A model generated the notes under the pieces. That model searched no databases. It had not been told where the DNA came from and was given only the letters and a program-made list of their open reading frames with translations. 64,000 bases of DNA, taken from contig JAUVWL010000015.1 of the NCBI GenBank assembly GCA_030604135.1, positions 1 through 64,000 on the forward strand, in the 5' to 3' direction. A program made the translations under genes and the position numbers. Origin of the DNA: Burkholderiales bacterium. Its GTDB lineage: Bacteria > Pseudomonadota > Gammaproteobacteria > Burkholderiales > Burkholderiaceae_C. Below are positions 34,094 to 42,799 of the stretch, one piece after another; the stretch's first letter is position 1, and each line of letters opens with the position of its first letter.

Positions 34094-35173
34094 TCAGGCG
34101 GCGCTGGACGGCACGGCGTCGACCCCATTGTCCTGCTCCGGCTTGGACGCCGCCCCGCAAGAAAAGCAGTAGCGCGCAAACGCGCTCTTGCGGGAGCTGC
34201 AATGTCCGCAGTGGTCGAACAGGCACAGGCCGCAATGGGGGCAGAAATCGGTCTTGCCGTCTTTCAGGTCCACCGGTCGCTCGCAGCCCGGGCAGACGTT
34301 CTTGGTCAACCTCGCCTGCGCCAGGTCGTAGTCCAGCCCCTGACGGCGCTGGTTGTCGGGCAGGGCTTCCACCTGCTTCTGGCGTTCGAGGTAGCGCTGC
34401 AAGGCTGAAATCGCATAGCGACCGCCCACGACCGTCAGCACGATGCCCACGATGTAGCGCACGTACCCGCCGTAGCTGGGCAGGTAGGGCACCAGTTCGA
34501 CAAAGAACGCAAACAGCGCGAAGAAGATGAAACCCCACACAAAAGGCCAGGAAGGTCCTTTGCGGTGTTTCTTGAACAGCCATCCCGCCACCGCCAGCAA
34601 GGGCAGGGTCAGTGCCAAACGGTAGCCGAAAACCCGCAGCTCCTGGGCACGCATCGCATCCTCGTATGCATCCCGGGCGGCTTCTTCCAGTTCGTGCAAG
34701 GCGGCCTGCGCCCGGTTCTGCGACTGGCGCGCATCCAGCGCGGCCTGCTGCTGGCGTTCCACCTCGGTCAACGCATGGCGCTCGGCCAGCCGCAACTGGT
34801 CCAGCTCCTGCGTCCGGGCAATCAGCTCACTGTCCTGATCGGGTCTCTGGGTGGCCTGGCGTGTGGCCAGCCAGTTGCTGAAGGTCTCGCGCGCAGCCCG
34901 GTTGCTGGCTTGCGCGGTCTGGTGGCGCAGGCGCGCCTGCTCAAGGGCTTCCTGAGCGTCCTCGGCATCGCGACGTGCGGTTTCAATGGATTGGCGCAGC
35001 TCGGGTGTGCGCCGCGGGTCCATGAAATCATCCAGCGTGCGCACCTGCTCCACCTGGGGCAGGTCGCCCACGATCGTGCTTCCCAGACCGGTGAGAAACC
35101 AGGCAAACAGAAAAGCCACGAGCCACAGGCCGCGGCGAAACCACTTTTCAGACCGCCGCAAAGACTTGCTCAT
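34094..35173 (-). CDS. membrane protein with coiled coil and zinc ribbons
   Basis: 359 aa. Order of parts: one N-terminal membrane helix (about 13-37), a charged coiled coil (about 50-175, rich in Ala, Glu, Gln, Arg), two or three membrane helices (about 180-250), then a cytoplasmic tail with repeated CxxC pairs (CPGCERP, CPHCGLC, CGHCSS, CFSCGAA), enough for two zinc ribbons. The coiled coil would lie in the periplasm if the first helix exports it. Family not recognised. Last gene of a four-gene run. Confidence 0.8.
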   Translation of the reverse strand: MSKSLRRSEKWFRRGLWLVAFLFAWFLTGLGSTIVGDLPQVEQVRTLDDFMDPRRTPELRQSIETARRDAEDAQEALEQARLRHQTAQASNRAARETFSNWLATRQATQRPDQDSELIARTQELDQLRLAERHALTEVERQQQAALDARQSQNRAQAALHELEEAARDAYEDAMRAQELRVFGYRLALTLPLLAVAGWLFKKHRKGPSWPFVWGFIFFALFAFFVELVPYLPSYGGYVRYIVGIVLTVVGGRYAISALQRYLERQKQVEALPDNQRRQGLDYDLAQARLTKNVCPGCERPVDLKDGKTDFCPHCGLCLFDHCGHCSSRKSAFARYCFSCGAASKPEQDNGVDAVPSSAA

Positions 35174-35219
35174 GAGAATGCTCCCTCCATGGATGCGTTG
35201 GTGGCCATTGTGAACGCAC

Positions 35220-36023
35220 TCAGCGCGCCAGCGTGGCGGGCTCTGAAGCCAGGCCGGTACGCGACAGCCATTCGATCACCGAGTCAACCGTCACCGTCTC
35301 GATGCGGTCGGCAAACCGCTTGGCGTTCGGATGGTCATCGAAACGGATGTGGGCGGTGGTGCTCCCGGCACCCAGGCGCTTCATGGGCCCGATCCGCAGG
35401 GTGCTGGGCTGGTAGCCCTTGAAGCCCAGCCAGGCCTGCGCCTGCGCCCGGGTGGTGACGCCCGGCTCTGCGGCCATCGCCAGGGTCTCGATGCCCCACT
35501 GGTTGGACTGCTGGTAGGCGGTGGACCAGGGATAAGCCACCATGTTGTAGCGGCGCTCGTGCAGGCGCAGGCTGCGCTGTGGGTCGGTCAGCAGGGTGTA
35601 CAGCGGTTGCTGAAGCGTCTGCGTCGGCACCAGCCACACGGCCTCGTGGCGCCACAGGTCGTCCAGAAAGAACTCGCCCAGGCCCTGACGGTAGATAGAA
35701 CCCACGGCGGTGCCGCAGGTGTTGAGCTTGTGCAGCACCCGCCAGGGGCCCTCGGGCGACTTGTAAGCCCAGCCCAGGTGGGACCAGCGCAGCCCCCATT
35801 CGCTCAGGTCCTGGCCGGCCCGGGCCAGCAGCACCACCCGGGTGCCGCTGCGCGCATGCTCTGCGTCCAGCGCTTCTGCGGTGTGTTGCGCGAGGTCAAG
35901 CCCCTTCATCAAGGCCCCAGGTGTGAGCGGCCGGGTCTCGCAGGACCGTCCCGCCTGGGCAGCACTGCCAAGCGCCAGCCCAGCCAGCAGCACCAGAACA
36001 CCCAGCGACCGTCGAATCTTCAT
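35220..36023 (-). CDS. DUF2145 exported protein
   Basis: 267 aa. Start set at 36023, six bases after GAGGAG; an ATG two codons earlier touches that site. A signal peptide (about 1-24, ending AQA) precedes a globular domain with RWSHLGWAYK, LNTCGTAVGSIYRQGLGEFF and HERRYNMVAYPWSTAYQQSNQW. These features match the DUF2145 family; the conserved His and Cys look like a possible hydrolase site, which is inference. Ten nt separate it from the upstream gene's stop codon. Confidence 0.82.
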   Translation of the reverse strand: MKIRRSLGVLVLLAGLALGSAAQAGRSCETRPLTPGALMKGLDLAQHTAEALDAEHARSGTRVVLLARAGQDLSEWGLRWSHLGWAYKSPEGPWRVLHKLNTCGTAVGSIYRQGLGEFFLDDLWRHEAVWLVPTQTLQQPLYTLLTDPQRSLRLHERRYNMVAYPWSTAYQQSNQWGIETLAMAAEPGVTTRAQAQAWLGFKGYQPSTLRIGPMKRLGAGSTTAHIRFDDHPNAKRFADRIETVTVDSVIEWLSRTGLASEPATLAR

Positions 36024-36033
36024 ATCCATCTCC

Positions 36034-36477
36034 TCAGTTCGTCAGGCGTTCGTTATGCAGCAAGGCGCGACCCAGTTCGTTGGGGATGAAGCACAGCGCC
36101 TCACCCGCAGCCGACAGCACCACGCCTGCGCCGATCACACTGACCGCCACCGAGGTGCCCACGGCCAGCGAGGCACCGCCGGCCGCACGCGCGCCGAGCT
36201 CGATACTGGCGCGTGCGCCGTCGGACAGCCGCTCCAGCACGATGACCGTGCCCCGGGCGGAGACCTCCACCGTCCTGACCACCAGCACGGCGCCACTGAC
36301 GGTCAGCGCCACGGGCACCGCACTCAGCGCCGCCGCACCACCCACCACCGAGGCCACCGGCAAGGCCGACAGCATCAGAGATGCCTCGCTCTGGGCGCGG
36401 GCCGGGGCAACCGCCAGTGCCAGGGCGATACCGGCCGCGACCAGCGTGCTTCGAACACCAGAAAGCCATCGTGTCAT
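36034..36477 (-). CDS. small exported hydrophobic protein
   Basis: 147 aa from ATG at 36477, which directly follows the yiaA/B-like stop codon. A signal peptide (ending ARAQ, about residue 27-29) is followed by Ala/Val/Gly-rich stretches (VASVVGGAAALSAVPVAL and AVSVIGAGVVLSAAGEAL) that could form a membrane hairpin or beta-rich scaffold. No family recognised. The tight spacing implies shared transcription and possibly coupled translation with its neighbours. Confidence 0.75.
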   Translation of the reverse strand: MTRWLSGVRSTLVAAGIALALAVAPARAQSEASLMLSALPVASVVGGAAALSAVPVALTVSGAVLVVRTVEVSARGTVIVLERLSDGARASIELGARAAGGASLAVGTSVAVSVIGAGVVLSAAGEALCFIPNELGRALLHNERLTN

Positions 36478-36478
36478 G

Positions 36479-36949
36479 TCAGTTCTCCTCGGCAACAGGG
36501 GTGCGGGTCTTCTCGATCAGGTCGGCCTCGTGGCGATCGCGCAGCGTCTTGGCCAGCGTGAAGGCCGAGGTCACCAGGTAAAGCCAGCTCACACCCAGGT
36601 AGGCCTTGTAGGTCTCGTTGATGTCCATGCGCAGCAGACCCCAGCCGGTCAGTCCCATGGCCACCGCGAACCCGCCCCAGACGACCAGGCGCCACATCGG
36701 TGCCTCGGGCTCGCCACCCAGTTGGGCCTTCTGCTGGTCGCGCACCGCCTTGGACAGCACAAACACCGTGGACAGACAGAACACATAGCCCATGACCATG
36801 AAGGCCCGGTCCAGGGCCTGCCCGGGCAACCAGGCCAGGCCGACGGCACAAAGAAAGACCGCGATGCCGAATGAAGCCCAGACCTGGAATTGCCAGGCGC
36901 GGGTGTCGCGCAACACAAAGGGACGGGAAGAGCGGGGGCCGATGGCCAT
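36479..36949 (-). CDS. YiaA/YiaB-family inner membrane protein
   Basis: 156 aa from ATG at 36949, with TGAGGT upstream; ATG at 36961 is an alternative. Four hydrophobic helices occur in two pairs, each ending in a charged loop (VLSKAVRDQQ, TLAKTLRDRH), as in the duplicated YiaA/B domain. Function of the family is unknown. First gene of the four-gene minus-strand run; it shares a 204-nt promoter region with the divergent AraC gene. Confidence 0.82.
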   Translation of the reverse strand: MAIGPRSSRPFVLRDTRAWQFQVWASFGIAVFLCAVGLAWLPGQALDRAFMVMGYVFCLSTVFVLSKAVRDQQKAQLGGEPEAPMWRLVVWGGFAVAMGLTGWGLLRMDINETYKAYLGVSWLYLVTSAFTLAKTLRDRHEADLIEKTRTPVAEEN

Positions 36950-37059
36950 GTGAAACCTCATGGGGTTGTTGAACACAGGGTCGATGGTGCGCGGGCTCGG
37001 CCCATTCAGGCTCAAAATTGCTGACCAGCATATGATTTCAGGCCTTCTGGTATCTACAT

Positions 37060-37083
37060 TCGATACTTTCTTTGCGGTATCGA
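37060..37083. promoter_or_regulatory. inverted repeat TCGATAC-N10-GTATCGA
   Basis: A perfect 7-bp inverted repeat with 10-bp spacing lies in the AT-richer region between the YiaA/B-like gene and the AraC regulator, 71 nt before the latter's start codon. Additional TATC/GATA half-sites flank it. Likely an operator; which protein binds it is unknown. Confidence 0.45.
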
Positions 37084-37153
37084 CATGGATCATGTTCGAC
37101 ACCCCGGGAAACTGCCGAGGCGGGGCAGGCCACAGGCCGGCACACTGCGCGGC

Positions 37154-38104
37154 ATGAGTGCCAGCCCTGTTCCACGCCGCTGGAGCACCGACGAGGTGCC
37201 GGCCTCGCAACGCCTGGACTACTGGGTGGGTGCCATCAGCGAGGGTTTTCTGGCCATGGACGCCAGCGGCAGCCAGAACGGCTTCCACAGCGAATTGCAC
37301 TCGGCCCCACTCGGCTGCCTGGGGGTGAACTGGGTACATGGCGCGGCGCAGCAGGTCTGGCGCACTTCACGCGGCATTGCACGCAGCCGCAGTCAGCAGT
37401 TCTTCTATCTGCTGGGCAACACCGCCTCGCCCTGGACGGTGGCCCAGGACGGCCGGGAAGCCCTGATGCGCCCCGGAGACTTCGTGCTGGTGGATTCGCG
37501 CAGACCCTACCGTTTCGGCTTCGAGCAGGGTCCATCGACGGTGTCGCTGGAGCTGCCGGTGGACTGGGTGGCGCGCTGGCTGGCGGTACCCGAAGCCCAC
37601 ACCGCCCGGCCGTTCCGGCACGACGCCCCGGACTGGTCGGCCGCCCTGTCCTGCCTGGCCCGGATGTGGCGTCCCGAAATGGCTCTGGCCCCACCCCTGC
37701 CTGCCCGCCTGCTTGAAGACCAGCTGGGCGCCCTGCTGGCATTGGCCTGCGCTCCCCTGCCGGACCCGCCCGCCAGCGGGTTGGCAGACCTGGCCGAGCG
37801 GGCACGCACGCTGATGAGGCAAAGGCTGGCGGAGCCCGGACTGACCGCCATGGATGTGGCGCAAGCCCTCGGTTGTTCGGTGCGCAGCCTGCACCGCGCC
37901 ATGGCCAGCCACCAGACCACCTTCGCCCAGCTCCTGATGGGCGAGCGCATGGCCATCGCCCGCCAGATGCTGGCCAACCCGACCCTGCGCCAGATCAGCG
38001 CTGCCGAGATCGGTCGGCGGGTCGGCCTCATCGACCCGTCGCATTTCGGTCGCCTGTGCCGGCGCTGGCTGGGCGCCACACCGTCTGCACTGCGCAGGTT
38101 TTGA
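37154..38104 (+). CDS. AraC-family transcriptional regulator
   Basis: 316 aa from ATG at 37154. The N-terminal AraC-binding-like domain (about 10-200) contains RLDYWVGAISEGFLAMDASG and PGDFVLVDSRRPYRFGFEQG. The C-terminal double HTH has VAQALGCSVRSLHRAM and IGRRVGLIDPSHFGRLCRRW. It precedes an alpha/beta hydrolase on the same strand, its most likely target. Confidence 0.9.
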   Translation: MSASPVPRRWSTDEVPASQRLDYWVGAISEGFLAMDASGSQNGFHSELHSAPLGCLGVNWVHGAAQQVWRTSRGIARSRSQQFFYLLGNTASPWTVAQDGREALMRPGDFVLVDSRRPYRFGFEQGPSTVSLELPVDWVARWLAVPEAHTARPFRHDAPDWSAALSCLARMWRPEMALAPPLPARLLEDQLGALLALACAPLPDPPASGLADLAERARTLMRQRLAEPGLTAMDVAQALGCSVRSLHRAMASHQTTFAQLLMGERMAIARQMLANPTLRQISAAEIGRRVGLIDPSHFGRLCRRWLGATPSALRRF

Positions 38105-38198
38105 AGTCCGGTGAGGTAGGCGGACTGGCACACCCGGACCAGCGGTCTGGCACGCAGCGGCCAGTACGGGCACCGGCGCGTCCCCAGAATGGGGTGTC

Positions 38199-38215
38199 CG
38201 GAGGATCGACCTCCG
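38199..38215. promoter_or_regulatory. palindrome CGGAGG-N5-CCTCCG
   Basis: A perfect 6-bp inverted repeat with a 5-nt centre lies 26 nt before the hydrolase start codon, after a CCCC-AGAAT-GGGG hairpin at 38182-38194. It may be an operator or an mRNA leader structure. Confidence 0.35.
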
Positions 38216-38240
38216 ATCGTTGAACCCCAAGGAGACACGC

Positions 38241-38972
38241 ATGACCCAAGACACCTATGTGCTGGTCCATGGCGCCTGGCACACCGGCGCCGAATTGGAG
38301 GCGACGGCCGAAAAGCTGCGCCAGCGGGGCCACTCCGTGCACTGCCCCACCCTGGCGGGCAACCGCCCAGGCGATGACCGCTCGACCACCGGACTGGAAG
38401 CCGCAGCGCAGTCGCTGGCGGGCTTTCTCGATCAGCAATCGTTCGACCGGGTTCGTCTGGTCGGGCACAGCTACGGCGGCATGGTGATTTCGCGCGTGGC
38501 CGATCTGCGGCCCGATCGGCTGGCGCGCCTGGTTTACGTCAATGCCTTTGTGCCGCAGCCTGGCGAGTGCCTGAACGACCTGGTGCCTGCCCACTACACC
38601 GCGCTGTTTGACAGCATCGCCGCTGAAACCGGTGGCGCCGTGATGCTGCCCTTCCCGATCTGGCGCGAGGCCTTCATCAACGACGCCGATCTGGCCCTGG
38701 CCACCAGCGCCTACGGGCGTCTCAACCCCCACCCCTACAAGACCTTTCAGGACCCGATCACGCTCAGTCAGCCCATGGCCGCCAGCCCGGTTCCCAAGAG
38801 CTATGTGAACTGCCGCATGGACGCCGCCCTGCCCCAGAGCCTGGGTTGGCACCCTCGCCTTTCGGAGCGTCTGGGCCTGTTCCGCTATGTGGAGTGCAGC
38901 GGCAGCCACGAGGTCTGGTTCACCGACCCGGCCGCGCTGGCGGCAGCCATTGAACAGGCCGGACGGGATTGA
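38241..38972 (+). CDS. alpha/beta hydrolase
   Basis: 243 aa from ATG at 38241, preceded by AAGGAG. The first strand YVLVHGAWHTGAELE supplies the oxyanion hole, the nucleophile elbow is VGHSYGGMV, and the late His is in CSGSHEVWFTDP. The pattern resembles small esterases of the salicylate-esterase/hydroxynitrile-lyase class. The substrate is unknown. It sits 136 nt after the AraC gene. Confidence 0.88.
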   Translation: MTQDTYVLVHGAWHTGAELEATAEKLRQRGHSVHCPTLAGNRPGDDRSTTGLEAAAQSLAGFLDQQSFDRVRLVGHSYGGMVISRVADLRPDRLARLVYVNAFVPQPGECLNDLVPAHYTALFDSIAAETGGAVMLPFPIWREAFINDADLALATSAYGRLNPHPYKTFQDPITLSQPMAASPVPKSYVNCRMDAALPQSLGWHPRLSERLGLFRYVECSGSHEVWFTDPAALAAAIEQAGRD

Positions 38973-38974
38973 GT

Positions 38975-40948
38975 TCAGCGCATCAGCGCCGCCACCCGCC
39001 CCTGCAGCACCTGGGGTGACACCTCGTCGCCCCGCAAAGGTGCTCCAGCATGCAGGCCCACCCGGTTGAACAGGCCACGGCGGAACGGCCGCACCATGGC
39101 GGTCTGCTGGCCATCGACCACCTCGACCCGGCTGAAGAAGGAGCCCCAGAGGTTGGTCAGGGCCACCGGTACCACCGGCACCTGCAGGCCGTCGGCACGC
39201 GCCTGCTCGAGCATCTTCATGATGCCGCCCTTGAAGGGCTGCAGGGTGCCATCGCGCGTGATGCCACCTTCCGGAAAGATCGCCAGCAGGTCGCCTTCAC
39301 GCAGGGTTTGGGCGGCTTCGGCAAAGGCGGCCTCGTAGGTGGCGGGGTCGTCTTTCTGGGAGGCGACAGGAATGGCCTTCGCCAGACGAAACAGCCAGCC
39401 CAGCACCGGCACACGAAAAATCCGGTGGTCCATGATGAAACGGATCGGGCGCGGGCTCGCCGCCATCAGCAGCACGGCATCGACATAGCTGACGTGGTTG
39501 CAGACGATGATGGCCGGCCCGTGGCCGGGGATGTGTTCGTCACCACTGACCTTGAAGCGGTAGACCAGTCGCGACGCCACCCAGGCCACAAAGCGCAGCA
39601 GGTACTCGGGCACCAGCATGAAGATGTAGAAGGCCACCACCGCATTGGCCAGCCCGACGAACAGGAACATCTCGGGCAAGGTCAGGCCCAGCTTCAGCAG
39701 CAGACCGACCAAAACCGCGCTGACCACCATGAACAGCGCGTTCAGGATGTTGTTGGCCGCGATGATGCGGGCCCGGTGCGTGGGCTGGCTGCGCATCTGG
39801 ATCAAAGCGTACATCGGCACGCTGTACAGACCGGCGAACAGACTCAGGCCCGTGAGGTCGGCCAGCACGCGCCAGTGGGCCGGCTCGGCCAGGAAGCTGG
39901 CTGCGCTGTGGGTCGTGGCCGGCGCCAGGCCACGGGTGGCGAAGTACAGGTCGATGGCGAACACGCTCATGCCGATGGCGCCCAGCGGCACCAGACCGAT
40001 CTCGACATGACGTCGGGACAGCACCTCGCACAGCAGCGAACCGACACCGATGCCGACCGAGAACACCACCAGCAGCAGGGAAGCCACCTGCTCGTCACCA
40101 CGCAGCACGTCCTTGGCGAAGGCCGGGAACAGGCTCAGGAAGACGGCGCCGAAAAACCACATCCAGCTGATGCCGAGGATGGAGCGGAACACCACCGGCG
40201 TCTGGCGGGCCAGCTGGAGATTGCGCCAGGTCTCGGTGACCGGGTTCCAGTTGATGCGCAGACCCGGGTCCATGGCGGGCGAGGACGGAATGTAGTGCGC
40301 CGTGACACGGCCCAGAATGGCCAGGCCGATGCAGGTGAAGCCGACGTGGTGGGCGCCGATCTCGGGCACGGCGATGATCAGGCCGCCCGCCACGTTGCCC
40401 AGCAAGATGGCCACGAAGGTGCCCATTTCGACCACGCCGTTGCCACCGGTGAGCTCGCGCTCGCCCAGGTGTTGCGGCAGGTAGGCGAACTTCACCGGCC
40501 CGAACACTGTGGACTGCAGGCCCATGAGGAAGATGCAGGCCAGCAGCCAGCCGACCTGCTGGGTGAAGAAGGCCCAGGCGGCCAGCGCCATGATGCCCAT
40601 CTCGGCCCGCTTGAGCCAGATCATCATCAGGCGCCGGTCCAGCTTGTCGGCCAGTTGTCCGCTGGTGGCCGAGAACAGCAGGAAAGGCAGGGTGAAGAGG
40701 GCGCCGATGACGAGGCCGGCCAGCTCGGCCGGCAGCCACTGCACCTGCAACTGATAGGTCACCAGCACGGTGAACGCAAACTTGAACAGGTTGTCGTTGG
40801 CGGCGCCCAGAAACTGCGTCCAGAAGAAGGGGGCAAACCGGCGCTGGCGCAGCAGCGCAAACTGACCACCCGACGACCCCGCGGCGTCACCGGCCGGAAG
40901 GTCTGAGGCAGATCCGGACGGGTACCGGGCTGGCGCTTCAGCGGACAT
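38975..40948 (-). CDS. MFS transporter fused to acyltransferase (LplT-PlsC-like)
   Basis: 657 aa from ATG at 40948. Residues about 25-430 form a twelve-helix MFS domain (FWTQFLGAANDNLFKFAFTV, KFAYLPQHLGERELTGGNGV) like lysophospholipid flippase LplT. Residues about 440-657 form a PlsC-type acyltransferase with NHVSYVD (HX4D), FIMDHRIFR and IFPEGGITRDGT. Such proteins import and re-acylate lysophospholipids. There is no acyl-ACP synthetase domain as in Aas. It overlaps the upstream membrane hydrolase by 11 bp. Confidence 0.92.
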   Translation of the reverse strand: MSAEAPARYPSGSASDLPAGDAAGSSGGQFALLRQRRFAPFFWTQFLGAANDNLFKFAFTVLVTYQLQVQWLPAELAGLVIGALFTLPFLLFSATSGQLADKLDRRLMMIWLKRAEMGIMALAAWAFFTQQVGWLLACIFLMGLQSTVFGPVKFAYLPQHLGERELTGGNGVVEMGTFVAILLGNVAGGLIIAVPEIGAHHVGFTCIGLAILGRVTAHYIPSSPAMDPGLRINWNPVTETWRNLQLARQTPVVFRSILGISWMWFFGAVFLSLFPAFAKDVLRGDEQVASLLLVVFSVGIGVGSLLCEVLSRRHVEIGLVPLGAIGMSVFAIDLYFATRGLAPATTHSAASFLAEPAHWRVLADLTGLSLFAGLYSVPMYALIQMRSQPTHRARIIAANNILNALFMVVSAVLVGLLLKLGLTLPEMFLFVGLANAVVAFYIFMLVPEYLLRFVAWVASRLVYRFKVSGDEHIPGHGPAIIVCNHVSYVDAVLLMAASPRPIRFIMDHRIFRVPVLGWLFRLAKAIPVASQKDDPATYEAAFAEAAQTLREGDLLAIFPEGGITRDGTLQPFKGGIMKMLEQARADGLQVPVVPVALTNLWGSFFSRVEVVDGQQTAMVRPFRRGLFNRVGLHAGAPLRGDEVSPQVLQGRVAALMR

Positions 40949-41843
40949 GGAGTGGCTCCTCACTGTGTTGTACTTGTTCTGCAACGACGCGGTCGATGCG
41001 GCCGGCGATGCGCGCATTCTGCCGCAGGGCTGTGATCACCGGCCAGGCGGCCAGCGCAGCCACCAGGTGCTTGAGCGTATGACCCGAGACCCAGCCGCCA
41101 GTGACCTGGAAGATGGCCTCGTCGCTCACCTCGGCCCACTTGGCCAGGGCATAGATGGCGATCAGACCAACCCAGCAAACGCCCAGGCCCCCATCCACCC
41201 GGCTTCGCCATGCCACCGACAACACAAGCGCGATGCCACCAAACTGCACCACCGCCCAGGGCAGCACGTTGTCATGGGTCAGAGGCAACCAGGCCGAGGC
41301 AATGGCCAGGGGCAGCACCACCCAGAGGGTCAGACATGCCTCACGCTGACCGACCCGGTCGGCAGCCGCCAGGGCCAGCACGCCCGCAAAACCGACCGCC
41401 ATGCCCGTGCGGTCCAGTGCCAGCCTCCAGGCATCGGGTTGCCAGTGGTAGACCGCCGACAGCAGGCCGGTCAGCACCAGGCCGCAGAAAAACACCTTCA
41501 GCGCGCGTTGCGTGTCGCCGACCAGGGTGTCCATTGGCAGCCGACGAAGCTGCCACAGACCGATGACGCCGACCGCCACGAGCGGCAGGTTGCTCAGCAC
41601 ATCGGCGGCATTGGGCATTCCCCAGAGCTCGCGCGCGTCCACGAAAGGGTGCCCATGTGCATGCAGCTGGGCCTGACCGGCCCCATTGAGCATCACACCC
41701 GCCAGATTGAGCAGTGCAGATGCCAGATTCAGGGTCAGCAACCAGACGGACAACAACAGCAGGCCGGAGGCGACCCAGCGGCGGTCGAGTGGCGCAAGCA
41801 GCGGCCGGGGGGTCAACGGGCGGATGATCAGGGGTCGGGACAT
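40938..41843 (-). CDS. CREST-family (ceramidase-like) membrane hydrolase
   Basis: 301 aa with about seven membrane helices. Conserved CREST signatures are REWG-like RELWGMPNAADVLSNLP, SAVYHWQPDAWRLALDRTGM, and SGHTLKHLVAALAAW; the His and Asp residues in these would bind zinc. Family members hydrolyse amide bonds of lipids, ceramides being the known eukaryotic substrate; the bacterial substrate is unknown. It is translationally linked to the following transporter-acyltransferase. Confidence 0.78.
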   Translation of the reverse strand: MSRPLIIRPLTPRPLLAPLDRRWVASGLLLLSVWLLTLNLASALLNLAGVMLNGAGQAQLHAHGHPFVDARELWGMPNAADVLSNLPLVAVGVIGLWQLRRLPMDTLVGDTQRALKVFFCGLVLTGLLSAVYHWQPDAWRLALDRTGMAVGFAGVLALAAADRVGQREACLTLWVVLPLAIASAWLPLTHDNVLPWAVVQFGGIALVLSVAWRSRVDGGLGVCWVGLIAIYALAKWAEVSDEAIFQVTGGWVSGHTLKHLVAALAAWPVITALRQNARIAGRIDRVVAEQVQHSEEPLHVR

Positions 41844-41977
41844 GGTGCACTCCGATGGACAGGAACAGACGGCCCAAGTCTGTGGTCCTGCCTATTCGAA
41901 GCAGGTCAGAATCCGATACAGTTGATGTCTAGGACAATCAAAGTACTATCAGAAGATACTTTTTCGGGAGACACAGC

Positions 41978-42709
41978 ATGAGCAGCACCCACGACCTGGT
42001 CACGGCCATCAAGCGCGAACTCAAGGCGGCGCGCCTCACCTATGCCGACCTGGCACCCATGCTGGGCATGGCCGAGTCGAGTGTCAAGCGCATGCTGGCC
42101 AAGGGCGACATGCCGCTGTCACGGGTCGACGCCATCTGCCGCGCCCTCAAGCTGGACTTCGCCGAACTGGCCCGGCGGGTGGCCGATGCCCAGCCCCTGC
42201 TGCAGCAGATGACGCTGGAGCAGGAGAGGGCCGTGGTGGCCGACCGCAAGCTGCTGGTGGTGGCCATTTGTGTGCTCAGCCAGTGGACGCTCGAACAGAT
42301 CACATCGCACTACCGCCTGAGCGAGGCCGAGTGCGTCAAGCACCTGGCCCAGCTGGACCGCATTGGCATCATCGAACTGCGGCCACTGAACCGGTACCGC
42401 CTCAAGCTGGCCAAAACCTTCCGTTGGAGACCGCATGGCCCGGTGATGGATTTCTTCCGGGAGAACGCTCTGCTCGACTACTTCGCGGGCGGCTTCGACG
42501 GCGAGGGCGAGGGCATACAGCTGGTGCACGGCTCCATCAGCCGCGCCCTGGCGCCGGCCTTCCTGGAGCGCCTGCAACGCGTGGCCCAGGACTTTGCCCA
42601 CCAGCACCAGACCGACCAGAAACTCGCCGCCAAGGACCGCGAAGGCTACACCCTGCTGCTGGCCATGCGCAGCTGGGAGTTCGAGGCCTTTGCGCAGCTG
42701 CGCCGCTGA
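41978..42709 (+). CDS. XRE-type HTH regulator
   Basis: 243 aa. The N-terminal HTH (about 5-65) has LTYADLAPMLGMAESSVKRML. A middle region (HYRLSEAECVKHLAQLDRIGIIELRPLNRYRLKL, about 105-145, read in overlapping parts) looks like a winged-helix. The C-terminal part is helical. It is divergent from the CREST hydrolase with 134 nt between. An imperfect palindrome AGTACTATCAGAAGATACT (41942-41960) near its start codon is a candidate operator. Confidence 0.82.
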   Translation: MSSTHDLVTAIKRELKAARLTYADLAPMLGMAESSVKRMLAKGDMPLSRVDAICRALKLDFAELARRVADAQPLLQQMTLEQERAVVADRKLLVVAICVLSQWTLEQITSHYRLSEAECVKHLAQLDRIGIIELRPLNRYRLKLAKTFRWRPHGPVMDFFRENALLDYFAGGFDGEGEGIQLVHGSISRALAPAFLERLQRVAQDFAHQHQTDQKLAAKDREGYTLLLAMRSWEFEAFAQLRR

Positions 42710-42799
42710 CAACCGAAGGGGCTTCAGACTGGTGGATCTCCAAGAGGCTGGCATGATGCGGTCCCTGAGCTTCTGCTCGGCCAACCACTTTTTTCCCCG

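Noticed and set aside
39050-40906. 600-codon plus-strand open frame over the MFS-acyltransferase gene
   Set aside because: Antisense shadow with compositionally biased translation; the minus-strand gene has clear MFS and PlsC motifs.
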